Source: Paraburkholderia franconis (GTDB lineage: Bacteria > Pseudomonadota > Gammaproteobacteria > Burkholderiales > Burkholderiaceae). Taken from it: a stretch of 64,000 nt of DNA. This document shows positions 47,224 to 58,173 of this stretch, piece by piece (within the stretch, counting starts at the first letter, position 1; each line of letters opens with the position of its first letter). Position numbers and translations under genes: made by a program. The DNA is taken from contig NZ_WHNP01000002.1 of the NCBI RefSeq assembly GCF_009362735.1, forward strand, positions 250,491-314,490. Reading direction: 5' to 3'. The notes below the pieces were generated by a model. That model saw only the letters and a program-made list of their open reading frames with translations. It was not told where the DNA came from and did no database searches.

Positions 47224-47724
47224 ATGAGTCAAGTCACGCTGGGTGGCAACCCGATCGAAGTCGCTGGCACGTTCCCGTCCGTCGGCCAGAAGGCGCCCGC
47301 CTTCACGCTCGTCGGCAAGGATCTGAAGCCGCTCTCGCTCGCCGACTTCGCCGGCAAGCGCAAGGTGCTGAACATCGTCCCGAGTCTCGACACGCCGACC
47401 TGCGCAACCTCGACGCGCAAGTTCAACGAAGCAGCCGCCAAGCTGAACAACACGGCCGTGATCGTCGTGTCGGGCGACCTGCCCTTCGCCGCTTCGCGCT
47501 TCTGCACGACGGAAGGGATCGAAAACGTCGTGACGGCCTCGACGTTCCGCGGCCACGAGTTCGCGCAAGCGTACGGTGTCGACGTGACGAGCGGCCCGCT
47601 GACGGGCCTGACCGCGCGCGCGGTCGTCGTCCTCGATGAAAACGACAAGGTCGTGCACGCCGAGCTCGTCGGCGAAATCAAGAACGAACCGAACTACGAC
47701 GCAGCGCTCGCCGCGCTGAAGTAA
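47224..47724 (+). CDS. tpx: Thiol peroxidase (Tpx, atypical 2-Cys peroxiredoxin)
   Basis: Reduces hydrogen and alkyl peroxides using thioredoxin; 166 aa. The peroxidatic Cys60 is in [17 protein letters not shown] and the resolving Cys94 is in [14 protein letters not shown], the spacing typical for Tpx. The start is the ATG at 47224 ([18 protein letters not shown]), after GGAG. A stem-loop follows at 47744-47780. Confidence 0.96.
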   Translation: MSQVTLGGNPIEVAGTFPSVGQKAPAFTLVGKDLKPLSLADFAGKRKVLNIVPSLDTPTCATSTRKFNEAAAKLNNTAVIVVSGDLPFAASRFCTTEGIENVVTASTFRGHEFAQAYGVDVTSGPLTGLTARAVVVLDENDKVVHAELVGEIKNEPNYDAALAALK

Positions 47725-47743
47725 GCTTCACGCTTGCGTCGAC

Positions 47744-47780
47744 ACAGCGCCGCTCCCGCATCGTCCGGGCGCGGCGCTGT
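47744..47780. other. Hairpin downstream of tpx
   Basis: ACAGCGCCGC at 47744-47753 pairs exactly with GCGGCGCTGT at 47771-47780, with a 17-nt loop. No T-run follows. It lies 19 bp after the tpx stop and may protect the tpx mRNA end. Confidence 0.5.
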
Positions 47781-47836
47781 CACATCGTCGCGCCCATTTT
47801 CTTCCGACACCGATACTTCTTATAGGAACGCTCGCC

Positions 47837-48781
47837 TTGGCTACGCTGATTTGCGGCTCGCTCGCCTACGACAACATCATGACCTTCGAAGGGCGCTTTC
47901 GCGAGCACATCCTGCCGGAACAGGTCCATATCCTGAACGTCAGCTTCCTCGTGCCGACGATGCGTCGCGAATTCGGCGGCTGCGCGGGCAATATCGCGTA
48001 CTCGCTGCATCTGCTCGGTGGCGACGCACGCATCATGGCGACGCTCGGCGCCGTCGACGCGCAGTTGTACATCGATCGCCTCGACACGCTCGGCCTCTCG
48101 AAAGAGCACGTGCGCGTGCTGCCCGAAACGTACTCGGCGCAGGCGATGATCACGACCGACCTCGAGAACAATCAGATCACCGCGTTCCACCCGGGCGCGA
48201 TGATGCAGTCGCATCTGAACCGCGCCGACCAGCCAGGCGTGAAGCTCGGCATCGTCGCGCCGGACGGCTTCGACGGCATGATCCAGCACTCCGAACAGTT
48301 CGCGGCGGCGAGTATTCCGTTCATCTTCGATCCGGGCCAGGGGCTGCCGCTGTTCGACGGCGCGTCGCTGCGCCGCATGATTGAACTTGCCACCTACGTG
48401 GCAGTCAATGACTACGAAGCCGCGCTCGTGAGCAACAAGACGGGCTGGTCGATCGAAGAGATTGCAAGCCGTGTCGATGCGCTGATCGTGACGCGCGGCG
48501 AGCACGGCGCGCAGATTCACCATTCGGGCGGCATCGAAGAGATTCCGGCCGTCAAGGCAAAGCAGGTGCTGGACCCTACGGGTTGCGGCGATGCCTTCCG
48601 GGGCGGCCTGCTGCATGGCATCGAGAAGGGTCTCGGCTGGGCAACCACGGGCCGTCTCGCGAGCCTGATGGGCGCGCTCAAGATCGAACATCAAGGGCCG
48701 CAAAACTATGCGCCTTCGCGCGCGGAGATCAACGACCGGTTCAAGCAGGCATTCGGGTACGAACTGCCCGAAGGCGCGTGA
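47837..48781 (+). CDS. PfkB-family carbohydrate/nucleoside kinase
   Basis: Ribokinase-fold kinase of 314 aa. The start is TTG at 47837, with AGGAA upstream. Family segments are ICGSLAYDNIMTFEGRF, REFGGCAGNIAYSLHLLGGD, and the C-terminal active site DPTGCGDAFRGGLLHGI, with the GCGDAF anion hole and catalytic Asp. The overall form resembles the adenosine/nucleoside kinases described in Burkholderia, so nucleosides are a likely substrate, but this is from memory. Confidence 0.88.
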   Translation: MATLICGSLAYDNIMTFEGRFREHILPEQVHILNVSFLVPTMRREFGGCAGNIAYSLHLLGGDARIMATLGAVDAQLYIDRLDTLGLSKEHVRVLPETYSAQAMITTDLENNQITAFHPGAMMQSHLNRADQPGVKLGIVAPDGFDGMIQHSEQFAAASIPFIFDPGQGLPLFDGASLRRMIELATYVAVNDYEAALVSNKTGWSIEEIASRVDALIVTRGEHGAQIHHSGGIEEIPAVKAKQVLDPTGCGDAFRGGLLHGIEKGLGWATTGRLASLMGALKIEHQGPQNYAPSRAEINDRFKQAFGYELPEGA

Positions 48782-48851
48782 CGCGCATACGCCGCGCCTG
48801 ACCGGTCGCGTTTGAGGGCTCGAAGAAGCGAGCCCGTTTGGAGTCAAGGGA

Positions 48852-49340
48852 ATGAAAACAACAAATCGTACTGTGGGCCGCCTGGTATTGGGCGCGGTGA
48901 TCGTCAGTTCGCTCGCCGTGACAGGCTGCGCGTACAACAGCAGTTCCGCCGACGTCTACACATCATCGCAGGCACAACGTGAAGAGACCGTACGCATGGG
49001 CACCGTCGACAGCGTGCGTGCCGTGAAGATCAGCACGAACAACGGTCAGCCGAGCGGCATCGGCGCAGTGGGCGGCGGCGCGCTCGGCGCGGTGGCGGGC
49101 AGCGCGATCGGCGGCGGCCGTGGCTCGATCCTGACGGGCATCGTCGGCGGGCTGGCGGGCGCCGTGGCAGGCAACACGATCGAGAACAGCACCGCGATGC
49201 GCGACGGCGTCGAGATCACGGTGCGCCTCGACAACGGCGATATGCGCGCGATCACGCAAAGCGCGACAGGCGAAATCTTCAGCGCCGGCGAGCGCGTGCG
49301 TCTGCTGTCGAGCGGCGGCGTGACCCGCGTGACCCACTGA
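48852..49340 (+). CDS. Glycine-zipper 2TM-domain lipoprotein (SlyB/PcpY-like)
   Basis: Outer-membrane lipoprotein of 162 aa. The signal sequence ends in LAVTGC, with lipidated Cys at residue 26. The glycine-zipper hairpin (GAVGGGALGAVAGSAIGGG and GIVGGLAGAVAGNTIE) follows. The C-terminal part, GVEITVRLDNGDMRAITQSA to the end, is a small beta domain. Such proteins stabilise the envelope under stress. It is followed by an intrinsic terminator. Confidence 0.92.
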   Translation: MKTTNRTVGRLVLGAVIVSSLAVTGCAYNSSSADVYTSSQAQREETVRMGTVDSVRAVKISTNNGQPSGIGAVGGGALGAVAGSAIGGGRGSILTGIVGGLAGAVAGNTIENSTAMRDGVEITVRLDNGDMRAITQSATGEIFSAGERVRLLSSGGVTRVTH

Positions 49341-49408
49341 CGCGTTCCCGCAGACGCAATCCATTTCCCTGCCGGCGGCGCGCTCTCGCGCCGTGACGGC
49401 AACCTCAC

Positions 49409-49440
49409 ACGCATGCGCTCCCCTGTGCATGCGTTTTTTT
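49409..49440 (+). terminator. Intrinsic terminator after the glycine-zipper gene
   Basis: ACGCATGC at 49409-49416 pairs exactly with GCATGCGT at 49427-49434, followed by a long T-run. Confidence 0.88.
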
Positions 49441-49568
49441 TCGCATCACGTTTGCGCATCGCCGCATGAGTCGTGAGCAACGCATCCTTCCTCGACAGAC
49501 GCCCCGCGCGAGCCCATCGCGTCGTCACCGGCGCGAAACGCACGACGAATCCGGACGAACAGCAGACG

Positions 49569-49603
49569 AAAAAATCCCGCCGCCAGTTGCCCGGCGGCGG
49601 GAT
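49569..49603 (-). terminator. Intrinsic terminator of the H1-like gene
   Basis: On the minus strand ATCCCGCCGCC pairs with GGCGGCGGGAT (arms 49574-49584 and 49593-49603), followed by a six-T run (A at 49569-49574 on the plus strand). Confidence 0.88.
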
Positions 49604-49609
49604 CGGATT

Positions 49610-49631
49610 GATTGAGTAGCCCTACTCAATC
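49610..49631. other. 3'-region hairpin of the H1-like gene, inner copy
   Basis: GATTGAGTAG at 49610-49619 and CTACTCAATC at 49622-49631 are exact inverted repeats with a 2-nt centre. It lies between the H1-like stop codon and its terminator. Confidence 0.7.
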
Positions 49632-49633
49632 GC

Positions 49634-49656
49634 CGGACGCATGCTGGATGCGTCCG
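49634..49656. other. 3'-region hairpin of the H1-like gene, outer copy
   Basis: CGGACGCAT at 49634-49642 and ATGCGTCCG at 49648-49656 are exact inverted repeats around GCTGG. With the hairpin at 49610-49631 and the terminator, it makes three stem-loops in a row downstream of the gene. Confidence 0.7.
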
Positions 49657-49671
49657 TTGCGGCATCAGCTC

Positions 49672-50295
49672 TTACGGACGGCTGCCCGTCGGAAACGGCC
49701 ATGCTGCAGCCGGATTCAACGCGGTCTTGACCGTAGCAGCCGGCGCCGTCGAAGCAGCGGGCGCAGCCGGAGCAGGTGCTGCCTTCTTCGCAACGGCCTT
49801 CTTCGCAGGGGCAGCCTTCTTCGCAGGCGCAGCGGCCTTTTTCGCGGCAGCCTTCTTGGCGGGCGCAGCCTTTTTGGCGGCAGCCTTTTTAGCAGGCGCC
49901 TTCTTTGCAGCGGCCTTCTTCGCCGGTGCTGCCTTCTTCGCAGCAACCTTCTTCACGGCGACTTTCTTCGCTGCAACCTTCTTCGCTGCAACCTTCTTCG
50001 TCGCGACCTTCTTTGCAGCGGCCTTCTTCGCCGGTGCTGCCTTCTTCGCAGCAACCTTCTTCACGGCGACTTTCTTCGCTGCGACCTTCTTCGCTGCGAC
50101 CTTCTTTGCAGCCGCCTTCTTCGCCGGTGCTGCCTTCTTCGCAGCAACCTTCTTCACGGCGACTTTCTTCGCTGCAACCTTCTTCACAGCGGCCTTCTTC
50201 GCCGGTGCTGCCTTCTTGGCGGGAGCCGCCTTCTTCGCGACGACCTTCTTTGCTGCAGCCTTCTTGGCTGCCGGCTTCTTCTTGGCGAGTGCCAT
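49672..50295 (-). CDS. Histone H1-like Lys/Ala-rich nucleoid protein
   Basis: Very basic protein of 207 aa made almost wholly of Lys-Lys-Ala, AAPAKKAAAKK and VAAKKVAVKK pentapeptide repeats, ending in a neutral Ala/Pro tail and WPFPTGSRP. It resembles the C-terminal domain of eukaryotic H1 and the AlgP/HctB-type bacterial proteins that bind and compact DNA. Two adjacent ATGs occur; the second (50295) is better spaced from the AAGGAG site. The DNA is strongly repeated, so length probably varies between strains. Confidence 0.88.
   Translation of the reverse strand: MALAKKKPAAKKAAAKKVVAKKAAPAKKAAPAKKAAVKKVAAKKVAVKKVAAKKAAPAKKAAAKKVAAKKVAAKKVAVKKVAAKKAAPAKKAAAKKVATKKVAAKKVAAKKVAVKKVAAKKAAPAKKAAAKKAPAKKAAAKKAAPAKKAAAKKAAAPAKKAAPAKKAVAKKAAPAPAAPAASTAPAATVKTALNPAAAWPFPTGSRP
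49903..50215 (-). repeat. Higher-order 93-108-bp tandem repeat in the H1-like gene
   Basis: Nearly identical blocks begin at about 49903, 50011 and 50104, each a series of 15-bp pentapeptide units. Block spacings of 108 and 93 bp differ by exactly one 15-bp unit. This is typical of unequal exchange or slippage. Confidence 0.8.
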
Positions 50296-50730
50296 CATTT
50301 TCTCCTTCAGGTTTCAGATGAGAGTCAGTTCAAACTACACCCTTCGTCAAAACCCGCTTCCCGCGGACGCTTCTCACGGCGGCCACTGCGAAGCGGGCTA
50401 TTCATCGGCGTACGCAGCTCCAGCGCGCTTACGCTAATGAATACGGTAAGGCGCGCCGTGCCATCGGGCACAGCGCGCCAAGTCCAGTCGGCATCGGATG
50501 TCGATGCCGGCAATCGTTTGATCGAGCCGCTCGCTTTCGCGCGGACGGCTTTTTCCGGGGGGAAGTTTGCCCATCCCACTGAAGGGTTCGCAAAGTGCCT
50601 GTGATCTTTATGGGCCGCGGCATTCCGCGGCGCACCGGGCACGCTCTGCATCAGGCGGTCATGCTCCTCATCAAACTTGCCGCGGCACGGCCGGCGGCAA
50701 CCCCATCAAATGCATACGCGACGCGTCGGG
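50296..50730. other. 435-bp intergenic region between the H1-like gene and nrdB
   Basis: Carries the H1-like upstream region and the nrdB 3' end. A 108-codon open frame on the minus strand (50325-50651) has no ribosome site and no recognisable domain. No terminator with a T-run is seen for nrdB. Confidence 0.4.
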
Positions 50731-51954
50731 TTACTCCCAGGACAGCGCGCCGCCGGTCTGATATTCGATAACCCGAGTCTCGAAGAAATTGCGTTCCTTC
50801 TTCAGGTCGATCATCTCGCTCATCCACGGGAACGGGTTTTCCTCGTTCGGGAACAGTGGATCGATGCCGATCTGCTGGCAACGGCGGTTGCAGATGAAGC
50901 GCAGATAGCTCTTGAACATCGACGCGTTGAGGCCAAGCACCCCACGCGGCATCGTGTCTTCTGCGTAGCGATATTCGAGGTCGACCGCATGCCTGAAGAT
51001 CTCGCGGATCTCCGCGCGGAACTCCGGCGTCCACAGATGCGGGTTTTCGAGTTTGATCTGGTTGATCAGGTCGATGCCGAAATTGCAGTGCATCGACTCG
51101 TCGCGCAGGATGTATTGGTACTGTTCCGCCGCGCCCGTCATCTTGTTCTGGCGGCCAAGCGCCAGGATCTGGGTAAAGCCGACGTAGAAGAACAGCCCTT
51201 CCATCACGCACGCGAACACGATCAGCGACTTGAGCAGCTTCTGGTCTGCTTCGAGCGTGCCCGTCTTGAAGGCCGGGTCGGTCAGCGTGTGGATGAACGG
51301 AATCAGGAATTCGTCTTTGTCGCGGATTGCGGCAACTTCGTGATACGCGTTGAAGATCTCGCCCTCGTCGAGACCGAGCGACTCGACGATGTACTGATAG
51401 GCGTGCGTGTGGATCGCCTCTTCGAACGCCTGGCGCAGCAGGAACTGGCGGCATTCGGGCGCCGTGATGTGACGGTACGTGCCGAGGACGATGTTGTTCG
51501 CCGCGAGCGAGTCGGCCGTCACGAAGAAGCCGAGGTTGCGCTTGACGATGCGGCGCTCGTCTTCCGTCAGCCCGTTCGGGTCTTTCCAGAGCGCGATGTC
51601 GCGGGACATGTTGATTTCCTGCGGCATCCAGTGGTTCGCGCAGCCGGACAGATACTTCTCCCACGCCCACTTGTACTTGAACGGCACCAGCTGATTGACG
51701 TCAGTCTTGCCGTTGATGATGCGCTTGTCGGCGACATTCACGCGAGCTTCGGGAGCGACGGCCGGCGCATTCGTTTGTGCCGGCGGAGCGATTGCGATGT
51801 CGTTCGCGAAGACTTGTTGAGCCGAGGGAGCTTGATGAGCGGAACGCGTTTGCACTTGCGAACCGACGGCCGTTCCCTCAGCGTTGCGCGACACGTTCGG
51901 TTGCGTAGCACTCGAGGGAGTTACGGCAGTGATCTCGTCATCCCAGTTGAGCAT
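50731..51954 (-). CDS. nrdB: Class Ia ribonucleotide reductase, beta subunit
   Basis: Small subunit holding the di-iron/tyrosyl radical cofactor for deoxyribonucleotide synthesis; 407 aa. The start is the ATG at 51952-51954 ([11 protein letters not shown]), typical of the genus group. The first 75 residues are a variable Ala/Gln/Pro linker. Iron-ligand segments include [18 protein letters not shown] and [17 protein letters not shown]. The C-terminal tail ends TGGALSWE. nrdA lies about 0.7 kb upstream on the same strand. Confidence 0.96.
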   Translation of the reverse strand: MLNWDDEITAVTPSSATQPNVSRNAEGTAVGSQVQTRSAHQAPSAQQVFANDIAIAPPAQTNAPAVAPEARVNVADKRIINGKTDVNQLVPFKYKWAWEKYLSGCANHWMPQEINMSRDIALWKDPNGLTEDERRIVKRNLGFFVTADSLAANNIVLGTYRHITAPECRQFLLRQAFEEAIHTHAYQYIVESLGLDEGEIFNAYHEVAAIRDKDEFLIPFIHTLTDPAFKTGTLEADQKLLKSLIVFACVMEGLFFYVGFTQILALGRQNKMTGAAEQYQYILRDESMHCNFGIDLINQIKLENPHLWTPEFRAEIREIFRHAVDLEYRYAEDTMPRGVLGLNASMFKSYLRFICNRRCQQIGIDPLFPNEENPFPWMSEMIDLKKERNFFETRVIEYQTGGALSWE

Positions 51955-52676
51955 AAATGTCACCATCAATTTAGATCGGTTTGTACCATCTTTTCACGAG
52001 CGTTAAAAGGGTCCGCTCATGAAAAATCCTGTTTTCGAATCGCGTTGCGACCTTCATACAACACTTTGTTCACGAGTCAGTGAAGGTCACTCGATGCGAG
52101 TCGATCGAAACGTGTGTCGATGTAGCGCGATGCACGATCGAAAGAGCGTTGCCTCAGCGAGGCGTGTGCGTTGCTTCGGCTTCGAAACGATTGCGTCTTC
52201 GTACACGTCGCGATGTTCCGTCGAAGCATGTCCGGCATGTGATGCATCGCCTGCTCGTCCACTGCTTCGCGTGCTGCATTCAGCTTGAGGCTTCGTGTTT
52301 CCTCGCAGTCATCGACTGACGTGTAGCACGTGATGTTCCTCGCTGCTTCGCCTGACTGACTGCCCCGGTACATCGCCGGACAAACCGCGCGATGAATCGC
52401 CCAATCGAAGTGCCGCGCGAGCATCGACTCTCGCACGTCATGCCCGCTCGAAGTGCATCGGCTTCTACTTTCGCGGCGCGTCATTAAGTCTTGCCCGGAG
52501 TCTGGCTCGACGTCTTCCGTGCGTGCTGCTTCGACTTCGCTTCGCAATGGGCGGCGCGTTGTGCACGCGCCGCCTATCTCTTTCTCTTTCTGCGCGCCGC
52601 CGGCGCGGACCAGCGGCGGGTTACTGCTTGCTGCCGCTCGCTGCTGACAGCTGTACTGCCTGCTGACTGCGCGCGC
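51955..52676. other. 722-bp gap between nrdA and nrdB
   Basis: Unusually long for two subunit genes of one enzyme. A weak promoter for nrdB can be read on the minus strand (TTTAAC, 16 bp, TACAAA) just upstream of its start. The rest is rich in TCG/CGA-type words with short open frames on both strands but no coding evidence. No NrdR box was found here. Confidence 0.4.
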
Positions 52677-55685
<3,009 letters not shown>

Positions 55686-55988
55686 GTGCAAAGCTCCTGG
55701 TCTTGGAATGGTGCGGAGTGATCCGCGGTTAGTACAAACGCTGCGCCACCCCGGACGCATGCGATAGGGCAAAAGAAAAGAGGTAGCGGGAACCGTAAAA
55801 CAGAGTGGCCGGATGCGACAGATCCGTTGGGACGTACGTCTTCATCATGTGTGTCGCGATCACTGACTGCGCCCTTTTCTTCGAAGCTGCGAGCGCCGGC
55901 TCTCTCAACCGACTGCGCCGCATCAAGTTTTTTCAATGCCGGGAATGCCGACGGCGCCATGCTCATGGAGCGGGGCGCCGCCTGATCA

Positions 55989-56004
55989 ACACAAGATATA
56001 GTGC
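55989..56004. promoter_or_regulatory. NrdR-box-like site 1
   Basis: ACACAAGATATAGTGC, close to the NrdR consensus acaCwAtATaTwGtgt. It begins 31 bp from the second box, three helical turns, the arrangement usual for NrdR targets. It lies just downstream of the proposed nrdA transcription start. Confidence 0.75.
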
Positions 56005-56019
56005 ATCGACTGCATTACG

Positions 56020-56035
56020 GCACGAAGTATAGTGT
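56020..56035. promoter_or_regulatory. NrdR-box-like site 2
   Basis: GCACGAAGTATAGTGT, the partner of site 1. On the minus strand it covers the nrdA -10 element, so NrdR binding would block RNA polymerase. Confidence 0.75.
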
Positions 56036-56053
56036 ACTGAGCGGCTATCGCAA
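56026..56053 (-). promoter_or_regulatory. Sigma-70 promoter of nrdA
   Basis: On the minus strand TTGCGA (56053-56048) and TATACT (56031-56026) are spaced 16 bp. Both hexamers match consensus at four to five positions. The -10 lies inside NrdR-box-like site 2. Confidence 0.65.
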
Positions 56054-56173
56054 ATTGTTTTATTTGGTCAGACGGTATTGACTTTTGGGTAGTCCGCGCC
56101 GGATGAAGGCGACGGCGGAACACGGTGATCTCGCGCTGTCGGTGCCGCATCGTACAAACACGAAGTGACGTGC

Positions 56174-56794
56174 TTACGGCGTTATCGGCGCGCGCGACGA
56201 CGGATGCAGATAGGGGAAATACGGATCGGCGAGCGCCGCGTCGCGTTGCAGACGCGGCCAGTCGAAATGCGGACCGGGATCGGTCTTGCGGCCAGGCGCG
56301 ATGTCGGCGTGACCGGCGAGCGCGTTGATCGCATAGTGCGCGGCGAGCGCCTGCACGAGCGGCGCGAGCGTTTCGTATTGGGACGCTTCGAACGGCGTCG
56401 TATCGCTGCCTTCGAGCTCGATGCCGATCGAGAAGTCGTTGCAGCGCTCGCGGCCAAAGAAGTTCGACGCGCCCGCATGCCACGCGCGCTCGTCGCATGA
56501 CACGTATTGCTCGAGCGCGCCGTCGCGACGGATCACGAAATGCGCGGACACGCGCACGTCGCGCAGATGCGCGTCGTAGTACGGATGCGCGTCGCAGTCG
56601 AGCCGGTTGAGGAAGAGATCGGTGATGCCCGTGCCGCCGAATTCGTTCGGCGGCAGGCTGATGTTGTGAACGACGATCAGCGTGGGACGCGCGCCGTTCG
56701 GACGTGCCTCGAAATTCGGCGACGCCAGCTGGTGCGCTTCGTTGACCCAGCCGTTCGCATCGACGGTGAAACGCGCGGCAGTGCCTGCCGTCAT
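56174..56794 (-). CDS. ampD: 1,6-anhydro-N-acetylmuramyl-L-alanine amidase
   Basis: Cytoplasmic zinc amidase of peptidoglycan recycling; 206 aa. Zinc ligands expected from the AmpD family are His43 in LIVVHNISLPP, His162 in GHADIAPGRKTDPGPHF and Asp172 in the same segment. Glu126 in IGIELEGSD is the probable catalytic residue. In many bacteria loss of AmpD raises beta-lactamase expression. It overlaps the preceding small gene by 4 bp. Confidence 0.95.
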   Translation of the reverse strand: MTAGTAARFTVDANGWVNEAHQLASPNFEARPNGARPTLIVVHNISLPPNEFGGTGITDLFLNRLDCDAHPYYDAHLRDVRVSAHFVIRRDGALEQYVSCDERAWHAGASNFFGRERCNDFSIGIELEGSDTTPFEASQYETLAPLVQALAAHYAINALAGHADIAPGRKTDPGPHFDWPRLQRDAALADPYFPYLHPSSRAPITP

Positions 56795-57111
56795 CGCGCG
56801 TTGCGGCCCGCAGGGCGCGCGGCGTAGCGCTTCGCGTGATCGTGCGAGCAGAAAGTCTGCCCTTCGACCATGACGGAATCGCTCTTCGGCGCATGCACGC
56901 CGCATTCGACGCAGCGGATCATCGGCTCGGCGAGCTGGCCCGCAGCCTTGCCGCTCGCGTGACCATGGCTGCGCGCGCCCGCGTGCGCATCGGCACCCGC
57001 ATGACCGCCCGCGCCCGTGCGCGCCGTGCGCGACGCATCGGCGCGGCGCAGCGCCTTCACGAGCCACTGGCCGACGATGAACAACAGGATCAGCAGAAAA
57101 ATTTGTCGCAT
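56791..57111 (-). CDS. Small PP0621-type membrane-anchored zinc-finger-like protein
   Basis: Protein of 106 aa. An N-terminal hydrophobic helix (MRQIFLLILLFIVGQWLVKA) anchors it. A Gly/Ala/His-rich linker leads to a C-terminal treble-clef-like part: MIRCVECGVHAPKSDSVMVE, QTFCSHDHAKRY. The Cys/His spacing suggests a metal site. Homologues next to ampD and ypjD are common; the function is unknown. It is 5 bp after the CcsA-like gene. Confidence 0.88.
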   Translation of the reverse strand: MRQIFLLILLFIVGQWLVKALRRADASRTARTGAGGHAGADAHAGARSHGHASGKAAGQLAEPMIRCVECGVHAPKSDSVMVEGQTFCSHDHAKRYAARPAGRNAR

Positions 57112-57116
57112 GACAC

Positions 57117-58064
57117 TCAGACCACAGGGCGGTGCAACAGCACCTCAAAGACAAAACGGCTGCCGACATACGCGAGCAGCAGCGCGACGAACGACGCGAG
57201 CACCCAGCGCAACGCTGCGCGCCCACGCCAGCCGGACACTTTGCGCGCTGTCAGCAACGCACCGAACATGATCCACGAGAGAATCGCGAACACGGTCTTG
57301 TGGTCGAGCTGCAATGCGCGGTCGGCGAGCTGTTCGTTGAACAGGATGCCGGAGAGCAGCGTCAGCGTAAGCAACACAAAACCCGCGCCGATCAGGCGGA
57401 ACAGCAGCGTCTCCAGCGTGAGCAGCGGCGGCAGCGTATCGAGCCAGCTCGACAGCCAGCCGTTCGCGGCTGCGGCGCCTTGCCGCGCGAGCGTGCCGCC
57501 GCGCATCGCGTGCAGCCGGCGCTCGACGAGCAGCATCAGCACCGCGTGCAGCGCCGCGATCACGAAGAGACCATACGCGACGTTCGCGATCAGGAAGTGC
57601 AGCTTGAAGAGCGGATCGGCCGCGTACGACAGCACGTGCACGCCGCTGAACAGCAGCGGCAGCAGCGACGCGACGCAAGCCAGTGGCAGGACGAGCAGGC
57701 GCAGGCCGTCGAGTGGAAAGAAGAAACTCTCGATCCAGTAAATGCCCGCGCCGAGCCAGAACATCGCGGAAAGCGCGAACGCGAAACCGAACACCATCGC
57801 GTCGTGCGGGAAGATCGTCGTGTGCAGCAGCACGCCGTGTGCGAGCAGCGCGGCGAGCAGCACGATGCGCGTGGTCATCGACATGCCCGCGGATGCTTCC
57901 GACGACAGCCCTCGCCCGCCGCCCGCCGGCAGCGGCGCTGCGGACGAAACGGGTGACACGCTTTCGAGCATGGGGCGCACGGCCGCCTGGCGGTGCGCGC
58001 GCCAGCCCGCGACGGCGAGACCGCCGTACAGGAGCGCAGTGAGGGCATACAGTACAATATCCAT
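57117..58064 (-). CDS. ypjD: CcsA/YpjD-family inner membrane protein
   Basis: Multi-pass inner-membrane protein of 315 aa in the cytochrome c assembly (CcsA/HemX-like) family, with eight or so hydrophobic helices. Characteristic pieces are FLIANVAYGLFVIAALHAVL with conserved His, PPLLTLETLLFRLIGAGFVL, and HKTVFAILSWIMFGALLTAR. It is divergent from ffh, the usual ypjD-ffh arrangement. Some family members take part in haem or metal handling; the exact role here is open. Confidence 0.9.
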   Translation of the reverse strand: MDIVLYALTALLYGGLAVAGWRAHRQAAVRPMLESVSPVSSAAPLPAGGGRGLSSEASAGMSMTTRIVLLAALLAHGVLLHTTIFPHDAMVFGFAFALSAMFWLGAGIYWIESFFFPLDGLRLLVLPLACVASLLPLLFSGVHVLSYAADPLFKLHFLIANVAYGLFVIAALHAVLMLLVERRLHAMRGGTLARQGAAAANGWLSSWLDTLPPLLTLETLLFRLIGAGFVLLTLTLLSGILFNEQLADRALQLDHKTVFAILSWIMFGALLTARKVSGWRGRAALRWVLASFVALLLAYVGSRFVFEVLLHRPVV

Positions 58065-58173
58065 ATTGGAAGTTTACACTAGGCCCCTTCTCCATGACGT
58101 TTGCGACGCTGCGCTAGCGGCGTCGGCCGCTCTGGCGCGGTGACGGAACGGGCCGTACTGCTCATCGCTCCCC

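Larger units (their letters stand above)
55686..56173. other. 488-bp nrdA upstream region with long leader
   Basis: Contains the nrdA promoter and NrdR-like boxes near 56020, about 330 bp from the ATG, so the mRNA would have a long leader. A 100-codon open frame in the leader lacks a ribosome site. A GC-rich inverted repeat (GGCGCC copies near 55950-55980) could form structure. The last 100 bp before ampD hold nothing recognised. Confidence 0.5.

Noticed and set aside
50325..50651. 108-codon minus-strand open frame between the H1-like gene and nrdB
   Set aside because: No ribosome site, no recognisable domain, mixed composition typical of non-coding high-GC sequence.
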